In this document: positions 45,791 through 55,697 of the stretch, one piece after another
Layout: every line of letters starts with the position of its first letter
How positions within the stretch are numbered: position 1 is the stretch's first letter
Source of the DNA: Aurantibacter crassamenti
Lineage (GTDB): Bacteria > Bacteroidota > Bacteroidia > Flavobacteriales > Flavobacteriaceae
NCBI RefSeq assembly: GCF_016811105.1
Contig: NZ_JAFBGM010000001.1
Location: 1,259,126-1,323,125, forward strand
DNA length: 64,000 bases
Direction: 5' to 3'
Position numbers and translations under genes: made by a program
Notes under the pieces: generated by a model
Told to the model about the DNA's origin: nothing
Database searches by the model: none
The model's input: the letters and a program-made list of their open reading frames with translations, nothing else

Positions 45791-45870
45791 GCTCGAGTGG
45801 CGGAACTGGTAGACGCGCTGGATTCAAAATCCAGTTCTTCGGAGTGTGGGTTCGATTCCCACCTCGAGTA
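45791..45870 (+). tRNA. tRNA-Leu (anticodon CAA)
   Basis: An 80-base cloverleaf. The acceptor stem GCTCGAG pairs with CTCGAGT (one G-T). The D arm holds GGTAGA; the anticodon stem CTGGA/TCCAG encloses loop TTCAAAA with anticodon CAA. A variable arm of 11 bases (TTCTTCGGAGT) is of the class II kind, if short for leucine. The T arm is GTGGG-TTCGATT-CCCAC. The discriminator is A; CCA is not encoded. It reads codon UUG. Confidence 0.97.
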
Positions 45871-45880
45871 CAGAAGGTTA

Positions 45881-45908
45881 AAGCCGAGATTTATATCTCG
45901 GCTTTTTT
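45881..45908 (+). terminator. Terminator after tRNA-Leu
   Basis: A perfect 10-bp stem AAGCCGAGAT / ATCTCGGCTT with a four-base loop and a run of six T, starting 10 bases after the tRNA. It is a strong intrinsic terminator. Confidence 0.92.
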
Positions 45909-46017
45909 ATTTTAGATACAACATGATTTTTAGAAAAAATTGCTAGAAGTTGTCTTAAACTTCAAGTTCTACTGACCTAATTAGCTTAATTATTTTCTAT
46001 GCAACTAGGCCATAGAT

Positions 46018-47124
46018 TTAGTAATAGACCCAATTTAGATCTATTTTGGTTAAATGGCTTTCTGTTAAATGAGCTGATTTGGTGCCTGCACAATACCCAA
46101 GCATTACAGAGTTGTCAATAAAATGCATAGCTGTATAGCAAAACCAACCTTCAGGGTTGCTGTCTATATTTTTAATATGTTGCCAACTGATACCCTCATC
46201 TTTTGAAATGGCGATGGTTAGTGGAATTCGTTGTTTAGCGATTTCTTTATTGGTTGATAAGTTGTTGTTCCAAACTGCTAATAGATCTCCGGTTGAAGGT
46301 ATTCGTTCAATGGTTGCCGGCGAAACAGGTGAAACTAACTGACTTTTGGTTACATCGCTCCAAGTTTTGCCCCCATCTGTTGATTTAGAAAAAAGTTGGG
46401 TACCCAAATCTGTTCGTATAAACATTAAGAGGGAACTATCTTTTAGTAAAACCAATCCAGGTTCTTGAAAAGTTATACTATCAGGATTTGGTACGGATTT
46501 ACTTCGCTGCCATGTTTTTCCTTGGTCATTCGAACGATAACAATAAATAATACCCTTCCCTGAAAACTTTCCGTTAGGTGAATTGTGTTTGGCTACAGCA
46601 AAAAACATTCGCCCATCTGAGCGTTGAATTACTCTGTCATTATTTAGAACAAAATAACCTCTATCATCTTGAATGCATGCTATAGGATTTTCCCATGTTT
46701 TGGCTTCATCATTAGATATGCGCATTATTGGTATGCAATCAGAATCTGAGTTTTTTCTTAAATAAAATAATGCAATTTGCCCTGTTTGTAGACGAAGGAG
46801 TGATACAGACATAATATTCATTCCGCCTTCATTTTTAAGTACAAGGGCATCTTTCTTGCTCCATGTTTTTCCGCGGTCATTCGAAATTCGGCTGGCTAAA
46901 TAGGCTGAGGCGTGATCATTAGAGGAATCTCCATCATAATGCGTATAAATGAATAATAATCTACCATCTTTTAATTCAATAAAATCGCCTTCGCTATTTC
47001 TGGGGTTATTGTCTGTAGGACTCAATTTTAATACAGTCTGCGGAATTTCAGCGCTGGTACTGGGTTTCTGCGCTTCAATACTTAATACAAATTGAAAGAA
47101 GATAATAATGAAAATTAACCTCAT
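46018..47124 (-). CDS. BNR-repeat sialidase-family exported protein
   Basis: A 368-residue protein with a signal peptide (MRLIFIIIFFQFVLSIEAQ) from ATG 47124 and a six-bladed propeller of the sialidase/BNR type. Five Asp-box repeats are visible: SNDRGKTWSKK, SNDEAKTWENP, SNDQGKTWQRS, STDGGKTWSDV and SKDEGISWQHI. An early RNSEGDFIELKDGRLLF segment is typical of the first blade. Family members include sialidases and non-enzymatic propellers; the catalytic Arg triad is not certain. Nearby genes give no sialic-acid pathway, so substrate is unknown. Longer starts at 47178 or 47157 would bury the signal peptide, so I prefer 47124. Confidence 0.78.
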   Translation of the reverse strand: MRLIFIIIFFQFVLSIEAQKPSTSAEIPQTVLKLSPTDNNPRNSEGDFIELKDGRLLFIYTHYDGDSSNDHASAYLASRISNDRGKTWSKKDALVLKNEGGMNIMSVSLLRLQTGQIALFYLRKNSDSDCIPIMRISNDEAKTWENPIACIQDDRGYFVLNNDRVIQRSDGRMFFAVAKHNSPNGKFSGKGIIYCYRSNDQGKTWQRSKSVPNPDSITFQEPGLVLLKDSSLLMFIRTDLGTQLFSKSTDGGKTWSDVTKSQLVSPVSPATIERIPSTGDLLAVWNNNLSTNKEIAKQRIPLTIAISKDEGISWQHIKNIDSNPEGWFCYTAMHFIDNSVMLGYCAGTKSAHLTESHLTKIDLNWVYY

Positions 47125-47463
47125 TCTGTACGTGTGAGATACGTAATCGTTTTTCATTTTGTATTCAATTTTAATCATTATACAGTGAGATTAATGAATT
47201 GTATATTACATCCTTTCTTTAGAATTCATGAAATTATAAATAATAACCTTAACCATGAAAGTAAATAAGATTCAGTGGTTTTGTCATTGAAGGTGTTTTT
47301 GCTTACTTAATCTAACCATCATAAACTATAAATATCGTGCTATACAGTTTAAGTTTCTTAACTTCCGAAAGTAAGTGCTGTATTTTTTATTAATCCAATA
47401 GTTTGTGCTGAAAACTAAGTTTTTAAATATCTTTAAACTGTTTCAGTATCTAGAATTTATAAA
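47125..47463. other. 339-bp divergent intergenic region
   Basis: Between the sialidase-like gene and mutA. It is A+T rich with no coding frame of note. The only element I can support is the promoter at 47402-47435. No riboswitch-like conserved stem is apparent, and in particular no cobalamin-type element before the B12-dependent mutase. Confidence 0.6.
47402..47435 (+). promoter_or_regulatory. Candidate promoter of mutAB
   Basis: TTTG (47402-47405), a 22-base spacer and TATCTTTA (47428-47435), one mismatch from TAnnTTTG. It ends 28 bases before the mutA ATG. Confidence 0.5.
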
Positions 47464-48819
47464 ATGCCAAAATTCTCATTATTTGATGATTTCCCGAAGA
47501 TTTCTACCGCGGAATGGACACAAAAAATAGAAGCTGATCTAAATGGATTAGATTATGCTAGTACTCTAGTGTGGCAGTCTCAGGAAGGAATATCTGTACA
47601 ACCGTTTTATACTAATGAGAACAGTGTTGCGCATGAAATTCGTAAAAAGGAAGAGGGTTGGTTAATAGGTCAAATTATTGAGGTAGCCGACGCTGAAAAG
47701 GCTAATTCGAGGGCGGTGATGGCTGTTGAAAAGGGTGCGAAAAGTCTAAGGTTCGTTATTCTAACTGAAGTTTTAGATTTTAATATTTTGTTGCGTTCTA
47801 TCGATTTGAAGAATATCACTGTGCATTTTGATTTTCGTTATGTGACTGATAAAAACAGGCATTTGATTTTAGAGTTTTCGCGCGCAGTACATGATGTCTA
47901 TATGCATTTTGATTGCGTTTCACACCTTGTGAAAAGGGGTAATTGGTTTGTGAATCAAAAGGCAGATTTTGATTTATTGAAAAATCTTTTGAGTACAGGT
48001 ACCAATAAAGTTATCTCAGTAGATGCTACAGTATATCAAAATGCTGGAGCAACAATAACGCAGCAATTGGCATATGTTTTAGCACATGCAAATGAATATT
48101 TAAATCAGTTTGATACAGCTACTATCAATATTCAGTTTAAAGTCGCTGTTGGGTCCAATTACTTTTTTGAAATTGCGAAGCTTCGTGCTTTGCGACTTTT
48201 GTGGGCAACTTTAGCAAGTGAATATGGCATAAATGAAGAATGTTTTATTAGTGCAACCCCATCAAGGCGCAACAAAACCCTGTATGATTATAATGTTAAT
48301 ATGTTGCGCACCACAACTGAATGTATGTCTGCGGTTATAGGTGGTGCAGATATAATTTACAATCAAGCGTATGACGTAGTATATCATGAACCAAATGAGT
48401 TTGGTGACCGAATAGCCATAAATCAATTATTGATTTTGAAAAGTGAAAGTTATTTTGATAAAATTGAGAATGCAGCAGAAGGCACCTATTATATTGAGTC
48501 ATTAACTCAAGAGTTAGCTGAAAATGCCCTAGTGCTCTTCAAAAAAATTGAAGCTTCTGGTGGTTTTTTAGAACAATTGAAAAAAAGTGTTATACAAGAT
48601 GAAATAAAGGCAAGTGCGACTTTAGAGCAAGAAAAATTTGATAACAATGAGCTTATATTAATTGGGACAAATAAATATAGCAATGCATCTGATACAATGA
48701 AAGATGTGGTTAATGTCGGTCCTTTTTCAAATATTGATTTTGGTGAAACTGAAGTAGTGCCAATAGTTGAGAAGCGTCTAGCGGAAAAAATTGAACACAA
48801 AAGACTCAATGATGAGTAG
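47464..48819 (+). CDS. mutA: Methylmalonyl-CoA mutase small subunit
   Basis: Noncatalytic partner of the B12-dependent mutase that interconverts methylmalonyl-CoA and succinyl-CoA. The 451-residue protein has the mutase barrel only: [20 protein letters not shown] at the start, [20 protein letters not shown] and [20 protein letters not shown]. It lacks the degenerate B12-binding domain present in the longer actinobacterial small subunit, which seems usual in flavobacteria. It overlaps mutB by a few bases. Confidence 0.93.
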   Translation: MPKFSLFDDFPKISTAEWTQKIEADLNGLDYASTLVWQSQEGISVQPFYTNENSVAHEIRKKEEGWLIGQIIEVADAEKANSRAVMAVEKGAKSLRFVILTEVLDFNILLRSIDLKNITVHFDFRYVTDKNRHLILEFSRAVHDVYMHFDCVSHLVKRGNWFVNQKADFDLLKNLLSTGTNKVISVDATVYQNAGATITQQLAYVLAHANEYLNQFDTATINIQFKVAVGSNYFFEIAKLRALRLLWATLASEYGINEECFISATPSRRNKTLYDYNVNMLRTTTECMSAVIGGADIIYNQAYDVVYHEPNEFGDRIAINQLLILKSESYFDKIENAAEGTYYIESLTQELAENALVLFKKIEASGGFLEQLKKSVIQDEIKASATLEQEKFDNNELILIGTNKYSNASDTMKDVVNVGPFSNIDFGETEVVPIVEKRLAEKIEHKRLNDE

Positions 48820-50989
48820 AAAAAGTGTTCAACATATCGTCTTAAAAAAAACTGGTTCTAATACAAAACAGGTAGTAAAATTAGGTGAATCAACTTTTGA
48901 AACAGCTGAAGGAATTCAAGTGAAATCGTTATATTCTAAAGACGATATAAAAGCAATTAAGCATGTAGATTTTGCTGCTGGAATTCCGCCGTACCTACGC
49001 GGACCGTATTCTACAATGTATGTTAGAAAACCTTGGACAATTAGACAATATGCAGGGTTTTCAACTGCTGAAGAGAGCAATGCTTTTTATAGAAGAAATA
49101 TAAAGGGAGGGCAAAAAGGACTTTCAGTTGCTTTTGATTTGCCTACGCATCGAGGGTATGATAGTGATCATGAAAGGGTAATTGGTGATGTAGGTAATGC
49201 AGGGGTAGCTATAGATTCGGTTGAAGATATGAAGGTCTTGTTTGCAGATATTCCTTTAGATAAGATGTCTGTGTCAATGACTATGAATGGTGCGGTCTTA
49301 CCAATTATGGCTTTCTATATTGTAGCTGCTGAAGAGCAAAATGTGCCATTAAATAAGTTAAAGGGCACTATTCAGAATGATATTTTAAAAGAGTTCATGG
49401 TGCGTAATACATACATTTATCCGCCAAAACCGTCCATGCAAATAGTGGCTGATATTTTTGAATATTCCAGTGAGTTTATGCCGAAATTCAATAGTATAAG
49501 CATTTCAGGATATCACATGCATGAAGCCGGTGCCACTGCAGACCTTGAGTTAGCCTATACTTTGGCTGATGGATTAGAATATATTAGAACTGGCCTAAAA
49601 GCGGGTTTAGATATTGATGATTTTGCACCTCAGTTATCTTTTTTCTGGGGAATTGGAATGAATCATTTTATGGAGATTGCTAAACTTCGTGCAGGGCGAA
49701 TGTTGTGGACTAAATTGGTAAAACAGTTTAATCCGAAGAATAAAAAATCATTGACCTTACGAACGCATTGTCAAACCAGCGGTTGGAGCTTAACAGAACA
49801 AGACCCATTCAATAATGTGGCTAGAACTACAATTGAAGCTGCAGCTGCCGTTTTTGGTGGTACACAAAGTTTGCATACCAATGCATTAGACGAAGCCATT
49901 GCATTGCCCACTGATTTTTCAGCAAGAATAGCTAGAGAAACACAGATGTTTCTTCAAGAAGAGACTCATATAACTAAAACCGTAGATCCATGGGCAGGCA
50001 GTTATTATGTTGAATATTTAACAGATGAACTTGCCAAAAAGGCATGGAATTTAATTGAAGAAGTTGAAGCCTTGGGTGGAATGACAAAAGCTATTGAAGC
50101 CGGAATTCCTAAAATGCGTATTGAAGAAGCAGCAGCTAAAAAACAAGCTCGAATAGATAGTGAGCAAGATATTATTGTTGGTGTAAATAAATATAAACGT
50201 AACGCTGAAGATGAACTTCAGATATTAGAAGTTGACAACAAAGAAGTGCGCAGAAAGCAATTAGAGCGGTTGGCTACTACCAAAAAGAAACGGAGTGAAA
50301 AAGATGTTCAAATTGCGCTAAGAAAGTTGACAGAAGCTGCTAAAATTAAAATTGGTGCAGATCAAAAAAGCAGCAATAACGTACGGTTGGTAGATTCTAA
50401 TTTGTTAGCTTTAGCTGTAAATGCGGCCAGAGTTAGAGCAACATTAGGTGAGATAAGTTTAGCTTTAGAAGAAGTTTTTGGGCGGCATAAAGCAACAATT
50501 AATTCATTTTCAGGGGTGTATTCTAAAGAAATAAAAAACGACCATAGCTTTAAAAAAGCACGAGAAATGGCCAACAAGTTTGCTGAACAAGATGGCCGAA
50601 GACCACGTATTATGATTGCAAAAATGGGTCAAGATGGGCATGATCGTGGCGCAAAAGTAGTAGCTACTAGTTATGCTGATTTAGGTTTCGATGTAGATAT
50701 TGGTCCATTATTTCAAACGCCAGAAGAAGTGGCAAAACAAGCAGTAGAAAATGATGTTCATATTTTAGGAGTATCATCTTTAGCTGCTGGGCATAAAACA
50801 TTGGTGCCTAGAGTAGTTGAGGAGCTAAAAAGGTATAAGCGTGAAGATGTTATGGTAATAGTTGGTGGAGTGGTGCCTAAACAAGATTACCAATTTTTAT
50901 TTGATGCTGGCGTTGTTGCGGTTTTTGGTCCGGGTACTAAAATTAGTGAAACTGCAATACAATTACTTGAAATTCTTATAGACGAGTAA
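48812..50989 (+). CDS. mutB: Methylmalonyl-CoA mutase large (catalytic) subunit
   Basis: Catalytic subunit; adenosylcobalamin-dependent. The barrel domain begins [20 protein letters not shown] and has [20 protein letters not shown] and [16 protein letters not shown]. The C-terminal B12-binding domain carries [10 protein letters not shown] (D-x-H-x-x-G) and [15 protein letters not shown]. From ATG 48812 ([12 protein letters not shown]) it is 725 residues, as expected. ATG 48809 is adjacent, and TTG 48791 would give a longer frame; both are less family-like. It overlaps mutA (stop 48819) by eight bases, so the subunits are translationally coupled. The chaperone MeaB and the epimerase are not in the window. 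Confidence 0.96.
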   Translation: MSRKSVQHIVLKKTGSNTKQVVKLGESTFETAEGIQVKSLYSKDDIKAIKHVDFAAGIPPYLRGPYSTMYVRKPWTIRQYAGFSTAEESNAFYRRNIKGGQKGLSVAFDLPTHRGYDSDHERVIGDVGNAGVAIDSVEDMKVLFADIPLDKMSVSMTMNGAVLPIMAFYIVAAEEQNVPLNKLKGTIQNDILKEFMVRNTYIYPPKPSMQIVADIFEYSSEFMPKFNSISISGYHMHEAGATADLELAYTLADGLEYIRTGLKAGLDIDDFAPQLSFFWGIGMNHFMEIAKLRAGRMLWTKLVKQFNPKNKKSLTLRTHCQTSGWSLTEQDPFNNVARTTIEAAAAVFGGTQSLHTNALDEAIALPTDFSARIARETQMFLQEETHITKTVDPWAGSYYVEYLTDELAKKAWNLIEEVEALGGMTKAIEAGIPKMRIEEAAAKKQARIDSEQDIIVGVNKYKRNAEDELQILEVDNKEVRRKQLERLATTKKKRSEKDVQIALRKLTEAAKIKIGADQKSSNNVRLVDSNLLALAVNAARVRATLGEISLALEEVFGRHKATINSFSGVYSKEIKNDHSFKKAREMANKFAEQDGRRPRIMIAKMGQDGHDRGAKVVATSYADLGFDVDIGPLFQTPEEVAKQAVENDVHILGVSSLAAGHKTLVPRVVEELKRYKREDVMVIVGGVVPKQDYQFLFDAGVVAVFGPGTKISETAIQLLEILIDE

Positions 50990-51219
50990 TATTTGAAATA
51001 CTAATAAATTAAAATTTTTGTTAATTGAATGCCTTAAAGGTATAAACTAACTACTCAAGTTGTGTTGAATTTTACTTATTTGTAAATAAATTCATACATT
51101 TATTATAATTATTCTATATTTTGTAGTCCTAAAAACTTTCATTCTTCCTTTGAAAATTGAATAATAACCAATCGAACTAGAATATTATTTTCTAATTCAC
51201 TTTTAATAGAAATTAACAG

Positions 51220-51627
51220 ATGCCAAAACAACTTGAATCAATTTTATTATTAGATGATAATTATTCAACAAACTTTATCCATAAAAAGTTTATCGCCTAT
51301 GCTAATTGTGCTAAGAATGTTGTTGATTTTCAAAGTGGAATAGATGCGCTAGAGTATTTAAAAATACCAGAAAACCCGATTCCAGAATTGATTTTTATTG
51401 ATATTAATATGCCTATAATGAGTGCATGGGAATTTCTGGAAAATTACAGTGAATTAGAAAGAGAAGATAAAGACAATGCGGTTATCATATTATTAACAAC
51501 GTCCTTGAGTCCTAAAGATGAAGAAAAGGCAGCGAATATCGGTCAAATAAATGGTATTTGGTTAAAGCCCTTGTCCGAAGAAAAGATTAATGCCATTATT
51601 CAAAAATACTTCGAAATAAACGATTAA
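51220..51627 (+). CDS. Single-domain response regulator
   Basis: A 135-residue CheY-like receiver with no output domain. The acidic pair is in ILLLDDNYSTN; the phosphorylated Asp is Asp61 in FIDINMPIM; the conserved Thr is in ILLTTSLS and the Lys in IWLKPL. It is followed after 133 bases by a PAS histidine kinase on the same strand, which is its likely partner. With no DNA-binding domain it probably signals through protein contact or as a phosphorelay intermediate. Confidence 0.9.
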   Translation: MPKQLESILLLDDNYSTNFIHKKFIAYANCAKNVVDFQSGIDALEYLKIPENPIPELIFIDINMPIMSAWEFLENYSELEREDKDNAVIILLTTSLSPKDEEKAANIGQINGIWLKPLSEEKINAIIQKYFEIND

Positions 51628-51760
51628 TATTCAGATACATACAACAAGATAAAAATATTTCACAACAGGTATTCGTGTTTTCCCAACATAAGAGTATTAA
51701 TTTAATGTGATAATCATATATTGTAAGAAAAATACTATAAAAAGTAAATAATTCTACATA

Positions 51761-53617
51761 ATGATTAAAAATAATCCCATTTCTAATTTGAACTTAACCT
51801 GGTTAGAGCAAGTCCCATCTTCCATAGCTCTACTTGATACAAATTTTTGTTTAATTGATGCTTCAGAACAATGGTTTAGTAAGTTTTCATTCTTAAATAA
51901 AGATGTAAAAGGACTGAATATTTTGGACATTTTTCCTGGATTATCAGATAATTGGAAAACAAAATTAGAATACGCATTAGACGGGTTAAAGGATATTCAG
52001 ATTATAGATAAGGGAGTTATTGAAGAAGGAAATGAAAGTAGTTTTATTTGGTATTTAAATCCATGGAAAGATGGTTATGGTAATAATATAGGGGTAGTAG
52101 TTAGTATTAAAGATGTAACAGAGACTAAGAAGTTACAAATAGAGCTAAATCATACTAATAAGCTCTTAAGACAAAATGGGAATATTGCAAAAATTGGAAG
52201 TTGGGAATTTAACGTTGAAAAAGAGGAAGTGTTTTTGTCTCCTAAAGTTAAAGATATTTTTAAAATCCAACATAACTCACTACTGACTTTAAGAACTGCG
52301 ATTAACTTTTTTAAAAAAGGGTCGTCAAGAGATAAAATGGAAATTTCAATTCATAAAGCTATTAATAGTGGTACTCCATGGGATGAAAATTTAGAAATAA
52401 TTTCAGCTAACGGAAGTACGATTTGGGTAAATGCTATAGGAAGACCTAAGTTTAAAGATGGAAAATGCGCTCGGATTATAGGCACGATACAAGATGTTAC
52501 TTCGAAATTTGCAGCTATTAAAAATGAAAAGAAAGAGGCGGTAGAATCAAATTTTGAGTATCAACAATTTTTTAAGGCATCACCAATAGGAATGGCTGTT
52601 ACAGATTATTCAACAGGTAAGTTTCTTGAAGTTAATGATGAGTTCTGTAATGTGACTGGGTATAGTTTTGAGGAGTTAATAGGTAAATCGTATAAAAGTT
52701 TTCAACTTTTAAGTGATGCTTCAGATAAATCAAGCATGTTGAAACAATTATCTGTTACTAATATGTTTGAACTAACTAAATTGAATTATACAGCTAAAAA
52801 CGGAGAAGAGCGTAAAATCAATTTGTTCGGTAGAATAATTTCAAACTCTAATGAAAACAAAAGGATAATTACTACGCTAGTTAATGTTTCGGCTCGTAAT
52901 AACCAAAGTGAAAATTTGCTTAAACAAGTAAATGATGCGAATGAAAATGTAGATAAGTTGGTGAATTTCACCCACATGGTTTCTCATAATTTAAAAGGGC
53001 ACGCTACTAATATTACTTTATTGTTGAACTTTATAGAAAAGGAAGATTGTGAAATTGAGCGAAAAAAATTGTTGTCAATCTTAAAAGATGGTAATGAGAA
53101 CATGACGGAAACTATTAAAGGTTTACGTGAGATAGTATCCATTAGTAACAACAATAAACTAAAGAAAGAATTCTTGGTTGTTAATGATTTTATATATCGT
53201 GCAGAACAGCGTTTGACAGGTCTAGTAAAGAATGAAAAAGCAAAAATAATTAATGAAATTGGTGACGATTTTGAAATAAAAGCATTATCGGCTTATCTTG
53301 AGAATATAGTAGTAAATTGTTTGTCTAATGCTATCAAGTTTCGAAAGCCTGATAAGATTCCAGTGGTAATAATTAGTGCAGAAAAGAATAAAACACATTC
53401 GATATTATCTATCGAGGATAATGGAATAGGAATTGATTTAAATAAGAATGGAAATAAGCTATTCAAACTCTATAAAACCTTAGGTAATAATGGAGAAGCA
53501 AGAGGAATGGGATTATATCTTACCAAATACCAAGTCGATTTAATGAAAGGCAAGATAGAAGTTGAAAGTACCTTAGGTGAAGGAACAACTTTTAGAATAT
53601 TTTTCCCAAACAAATAA
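51761..53617 (+). CDS. PAS-domain sensor histidine kinase
   Basis: A 618-residue cytoplasmic kinase; no transmembrane helix is visible. Three PAS/PAC modules occupy about residues 10-125, 140-250 and 270-385 (for example FYF-type FKASPIGMAVTDYSTGKFLE with VNDEFCNVTGYSFEELIGKS). The phosphoacceptor is His409 in FTHMVSHNLKGH, the HNL variant common in Bacteroidota. The ATPase domain has the N box NIVVNCLSNAIKFRKP, G1 IEDNGIGID and G2 GMGLYLTKYQ. The ligand or light/redox input is unknown. Likely partner is the single-domain regulator upstream. Confidence 0.9.
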   Translation: MIKNNPISNLNLTWLEQVPSSIALLDTNFCLIDASEQWFSKFSFLNKDVKGLNILDIFPGLSDNWKTKLEYALDGLKDIQIIDKGVIEEGNESSFIWYLNPWKDGYGNNIGVVVSIKDVTETKKLQIELNHTNKLLRQNGNIAKIGSWEFNVEKEEVFLSPKVKDIFKIQHNSLLTLRTAINFFKKGSSRDKMEISIHKAINSGTPWDENLEIISANGSTIWVNAIGRPKFKDGKCARIIGTIQDVTSKFAAIKNEKKEAVESNFEYQQFFKASPIGMAVTDYSTGKFLEVNDEFCNVTGYSFEELIGKSYKSFQLLSDASDKSSMLKQLSVTNMFELTKLNYTAKNGEERKINLFGRIISNSNENKRIITTLVNVSARNNQSENLLKQVNDANENVDKLVNFTHMVSHNLKGHATNITLLLNFIEKEDCEIERKKLLSILKDGNENMTETIKGLREIVSISNNNKLKKEFLVVNDFIYRAEQRLTGLVKNEKAKIINEIGDDFEIKALSAYLENIVVNCLSNAIKFRKPDKIPVVIISAEKNKTHSILSIEDNGIGIDLNKNGNKLFKLYKTLGNNGEARGMGLYLTKYQVDLMKGKIEVESTLGEGTTFRIFFPNK

Positions 53618-53706
53618 ACTTAATGTTTGAAGAATTTTTTTTTATTAGAAGACGAGTGAGAGATTTTGAATTCACCCCGAGAATTTAAAGCACAATTAAA
53701 GTGCTG

Positions 53707-53737
53707 AAAACCCTTCTTTTTTAAGAAGGGTTTTTTT
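53707..53737 (+). terminator. Terminator after the PAS kinase gene
   Basis: An AAAACCCTTCTT / AAGAAGGGTTTT stem with a four-T loop, followed by further T residues, about 90 bases after the kinase stop. It has the form of a strong intrinsic terminator. Confidence 0.88.
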
Positions 53738-53785
53738 AATGCTAAGATTTTTTTTAATATATCATTAAATATCAGAGATGTACAA

Positions 53786-53816
53786 TTGTTTCGAATAAGT
53801 TAAAACACTATTTTTA
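53786..53816 (+). promoter_or_regulatory. Candidate promoter of the Gfo/Idh/MocA gene
   Basis: TTG (53786-53788), a 20-base spacer and TATTTTTA (53809-53816), one mismatch from TAnnTTTG. It ends 18 bases before the ATG. Confidence 0.5.
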
Positions 53817-53834
53817 GAACAAATAAGATACACT

Positions 53835-54947
53835 ATGGGTTCAAGAAGAAGTTTTATTGAAAAGGTTACGGTTTCAGCAATAGGTGTTCCACTAATATTT
53901 AATTCCTCTAAACTTTTTGCTGCTGTAGAAGAGCCATATGATGGTCCAGTTTTGCGAGTAGCAATTATGGGCTTGGGCAGTTATGGTAGTCGTGTTGCAA
54001 AAGCAATGTTGGAGTGTAAAAAGGCAAAGTTAGTTGGGGTCATAAGTGGCACTCCATCTAAAATAAAAGACTGGCAGTCAAAATATAGCATTCCAAAGAA
54101 AAACTGTTATAACTATGAAAATTTTGATGCCATTAAAAATAATGATGACATTGATGCAGTATATATAATTACCCCTAACGGATTGCATTGTGACCAAACA
54201 CTTAGGGTGGCCAAAGCAGGTAAGCATGTAATATGTGAAAAACCAATGGGGATAAATGCCGAAGAAGGTCAGAAAATGGTTGATGCTTGTAAAGCAGCTA
54301 ATGTTAAACTTCTTATAGGGTACCGTATGCATTATGAGCCAAAAACAATGGCCTTAATTAAAATGCGTGAAAATGGAGAGTTTGGTAAACCTAAATTTTT
54401 TCAAGGACAATCTGGTTTTGTAATTGGTGATCCTACACAATGGCGACTGAATAAAGAACTTGCAGGTGGTGGTGCCATGATGGATATTGGTATCTATTCA
54501 ATCAATGGTGCCAGATACATTTTAGGTGAAGAACCTATATGGGTCACTGCGCAAGAAACTAAAACTGATCCTGTTAAATTTAAAGAAGGTGTAGATGAAA
54601 CCATTCAATTTCAAATGGGCTTCGCAAGCGGAGCGGTAGCTAATTGTCTTTCATCATATAACATTGGTAATTTAGATAGGTTTTTCATGTCAGGTTCTGA
54701 AGGTTGGTTAGAAATGAAACCATCAACAGGTTACGGACCAATAAAAGGTCGTACGCATAAAGGTGAGTTGACTCAACCGCACTACACACATCAAGCTTTA
54801 CAGATGGACGGTATGGCTGAACTAATTTTTGATGGTAAACAACCCTTAGTGCCTTTAGATGGTGAAGAAGGGGTGAAGGATATGAAAATTATTGATGCTA
54901 TTTTTAAGGCTACAAAAACCGGAGGTAAAGTTGAATTAAGTCTGTAA
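53835..54947 (+). CDS. Gfo/Idh/MocA family oxidoreductase, Tat-exported
   Basis: NAD(P)-dependent sugar oxidoreductase resembling glucose-fructose oxidoreductase. The 370-residue protein has a twin-arginine signal (SRRSFIEKVTVSAIGVPLIF), a Rossmann domain with VAIMGLGSYGSRVAKAM near residue 42, and the conserved ICEKPMGINAEEG motif. The catalytic-type segment GGGAMMDIGIYSINGARYI (Asp/Tyr region) follows. Periplasmic GFOR-type enzymes keep NADP bound during export. It is encoded next to, and convergent with, SDR, 2-hydroxyacid dehydrogenase and DUF1080 genes, so a role in oxidising sugars or 3-keto-sugars is likely; the substrate is inferred. Confidence 0.85.
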   Translation: MGSRRSFIEKVTVSAIGVPLIFNSSKLFAAVEEPYDGPVLRVAIMGLGSYGSRVAKAMLECKKAKLVGVISGTPSKIKDWQSKYSIPKKNCYNYENFDAIKNNDDIDAVYIITPNGLHCDQTLRVAKAGKHVICEKPMGINAEEGQKMVDACKAANVKLLIGYRMHYEPKTMALIKMRENGEFGKPKFFQGQSGFVIGDPTQWRLNKELAGGGAMMDIGIYSINGARYILGEEPIWVTAQETKTDPVKFKEGVDETIQFQMGFASGAVANCLSSYNIGNLDRFFMSGSEGWLEMKPSTGYGPIKGRTHKGELTQPHYTHQALQMDGMAELIFDGKQPLVPLDGEEGVKDMKIIDAIFKATKTGGKVELSL

Positions 54948-55697
54948 TTAGCCTCTACCGAAATAGGGCATTTGATTTGCCATAATGGTTATAAAGGGCA
55001 CATTTGTGTCTAAAGGTAAACTGGCCATATATACAATAGTACGGCCAATATCATCAATGTTCATTGTTGCTTCTATTTTTGTTGAGCCATCTGCCTGAAG
55101 AATTCCCTTTTCAATACTTTGTGTCATGGCGCTAGCGGCATTGCCAATATCAATTTGCCCGCATGTAATATTGTATGGTCTGCCGTCTAAGCCCGTTGCT
55201 TTGGTGAGACCCGTAATTGCATGTTTGCTAGCAGTATACGGTGCTGATTGAGGCCTAGGTGTATGTGCAGAAATAGAACCGTTATTGATTATTCTACCAC
55301 CTTGTGGATTCTGATGTTTCATTATTTTGAACGCTTCTTGTGTGCAAAAAAATGCCCCAGTTAAATTGGTGTCAATAACATTTTTCCAATCTTCTAAACT
55401 TATTTGTTCTAAGGGTATAGCGGGTGCATTAGTACCTGCATTATTAAAAACTAAATCTAACCGGTTGTACTTTTCCTTTGCTTGCCGAAAAAGTTGTGCA
55501 ACACTTTCTTTATTGGTAATATCAGTAGGTGCAACCAAAGTGTTTTTATTTTCACATAGTGTAGCCGTTTCTTGAAGTTGATTTTCACGCCTACCAGCTA
55601 AAATGACTGTCCAGTTATTTTGGTTTAAGGCTATTGCTACGGCTCTGCCAATTCCTGAGCCAGCTCCGGTTACGATTGCAATTTTAGTTTTACTCAT
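54948..55697 (-). CDS. Short-chain dehydrogenase/reductase
   Basis: An NAD(P)-dependent SDR of 249 residues. Nucleotide loop [19 protein letters not shown] (T-G-x3-G-x-G), the [11 protein letters not shown] motif, and a catalytic tetrad with Ser in [13 protein letters not shown] and YTASK as the Y-x3-K. I start at ATG 55697 ([11 protein letters not shown]); a longer frame to 55748 is inside the upstream gene. The start overlaps the upstream stop by one base (TAATG), so the two are co-transcribed. Its own stop abuts the convergent Gfo gene. The substrate is probably a sugar acid or ketone, by context. Confidence 0.88.
   Translation of the reverse strand: MSKTKIAIVTGAGSGIGRAVAIALNQNNWTVILAGRRENQLQETATLCENKNTLVAPTDITNKESVAQLFRQAKEKYNRLDLVFNNAGTNAPAIPLEQISLEDWKNVIDTNLTGAFFCTQEAFKIMKHQNPQGGRIINNGSISAHTPRPQSAPYTASKHAITGLTKATGLDGRPYNITCGQIDIGNAASAMTQSIEKGILQADGSTKIEATMNIDDIGRTIVYMASLPLDTNVPFITIMANQMPYFGRG

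Noticed and set aside
46018-47178. True sialidase with sialic acid catabolism
   Set aside because: Asp boxes are present, but I could not confirm the catalytic arginine triad and no nan genes are nearby, so only a BNR/sialidase-family label is given.
47125-47463. Cobalamin riboswitch upstream of the B12-dependent mutase
   Set aside because: No B12-box-like segment or conserved stems were visible; the region holds only a normal promoter candidate.
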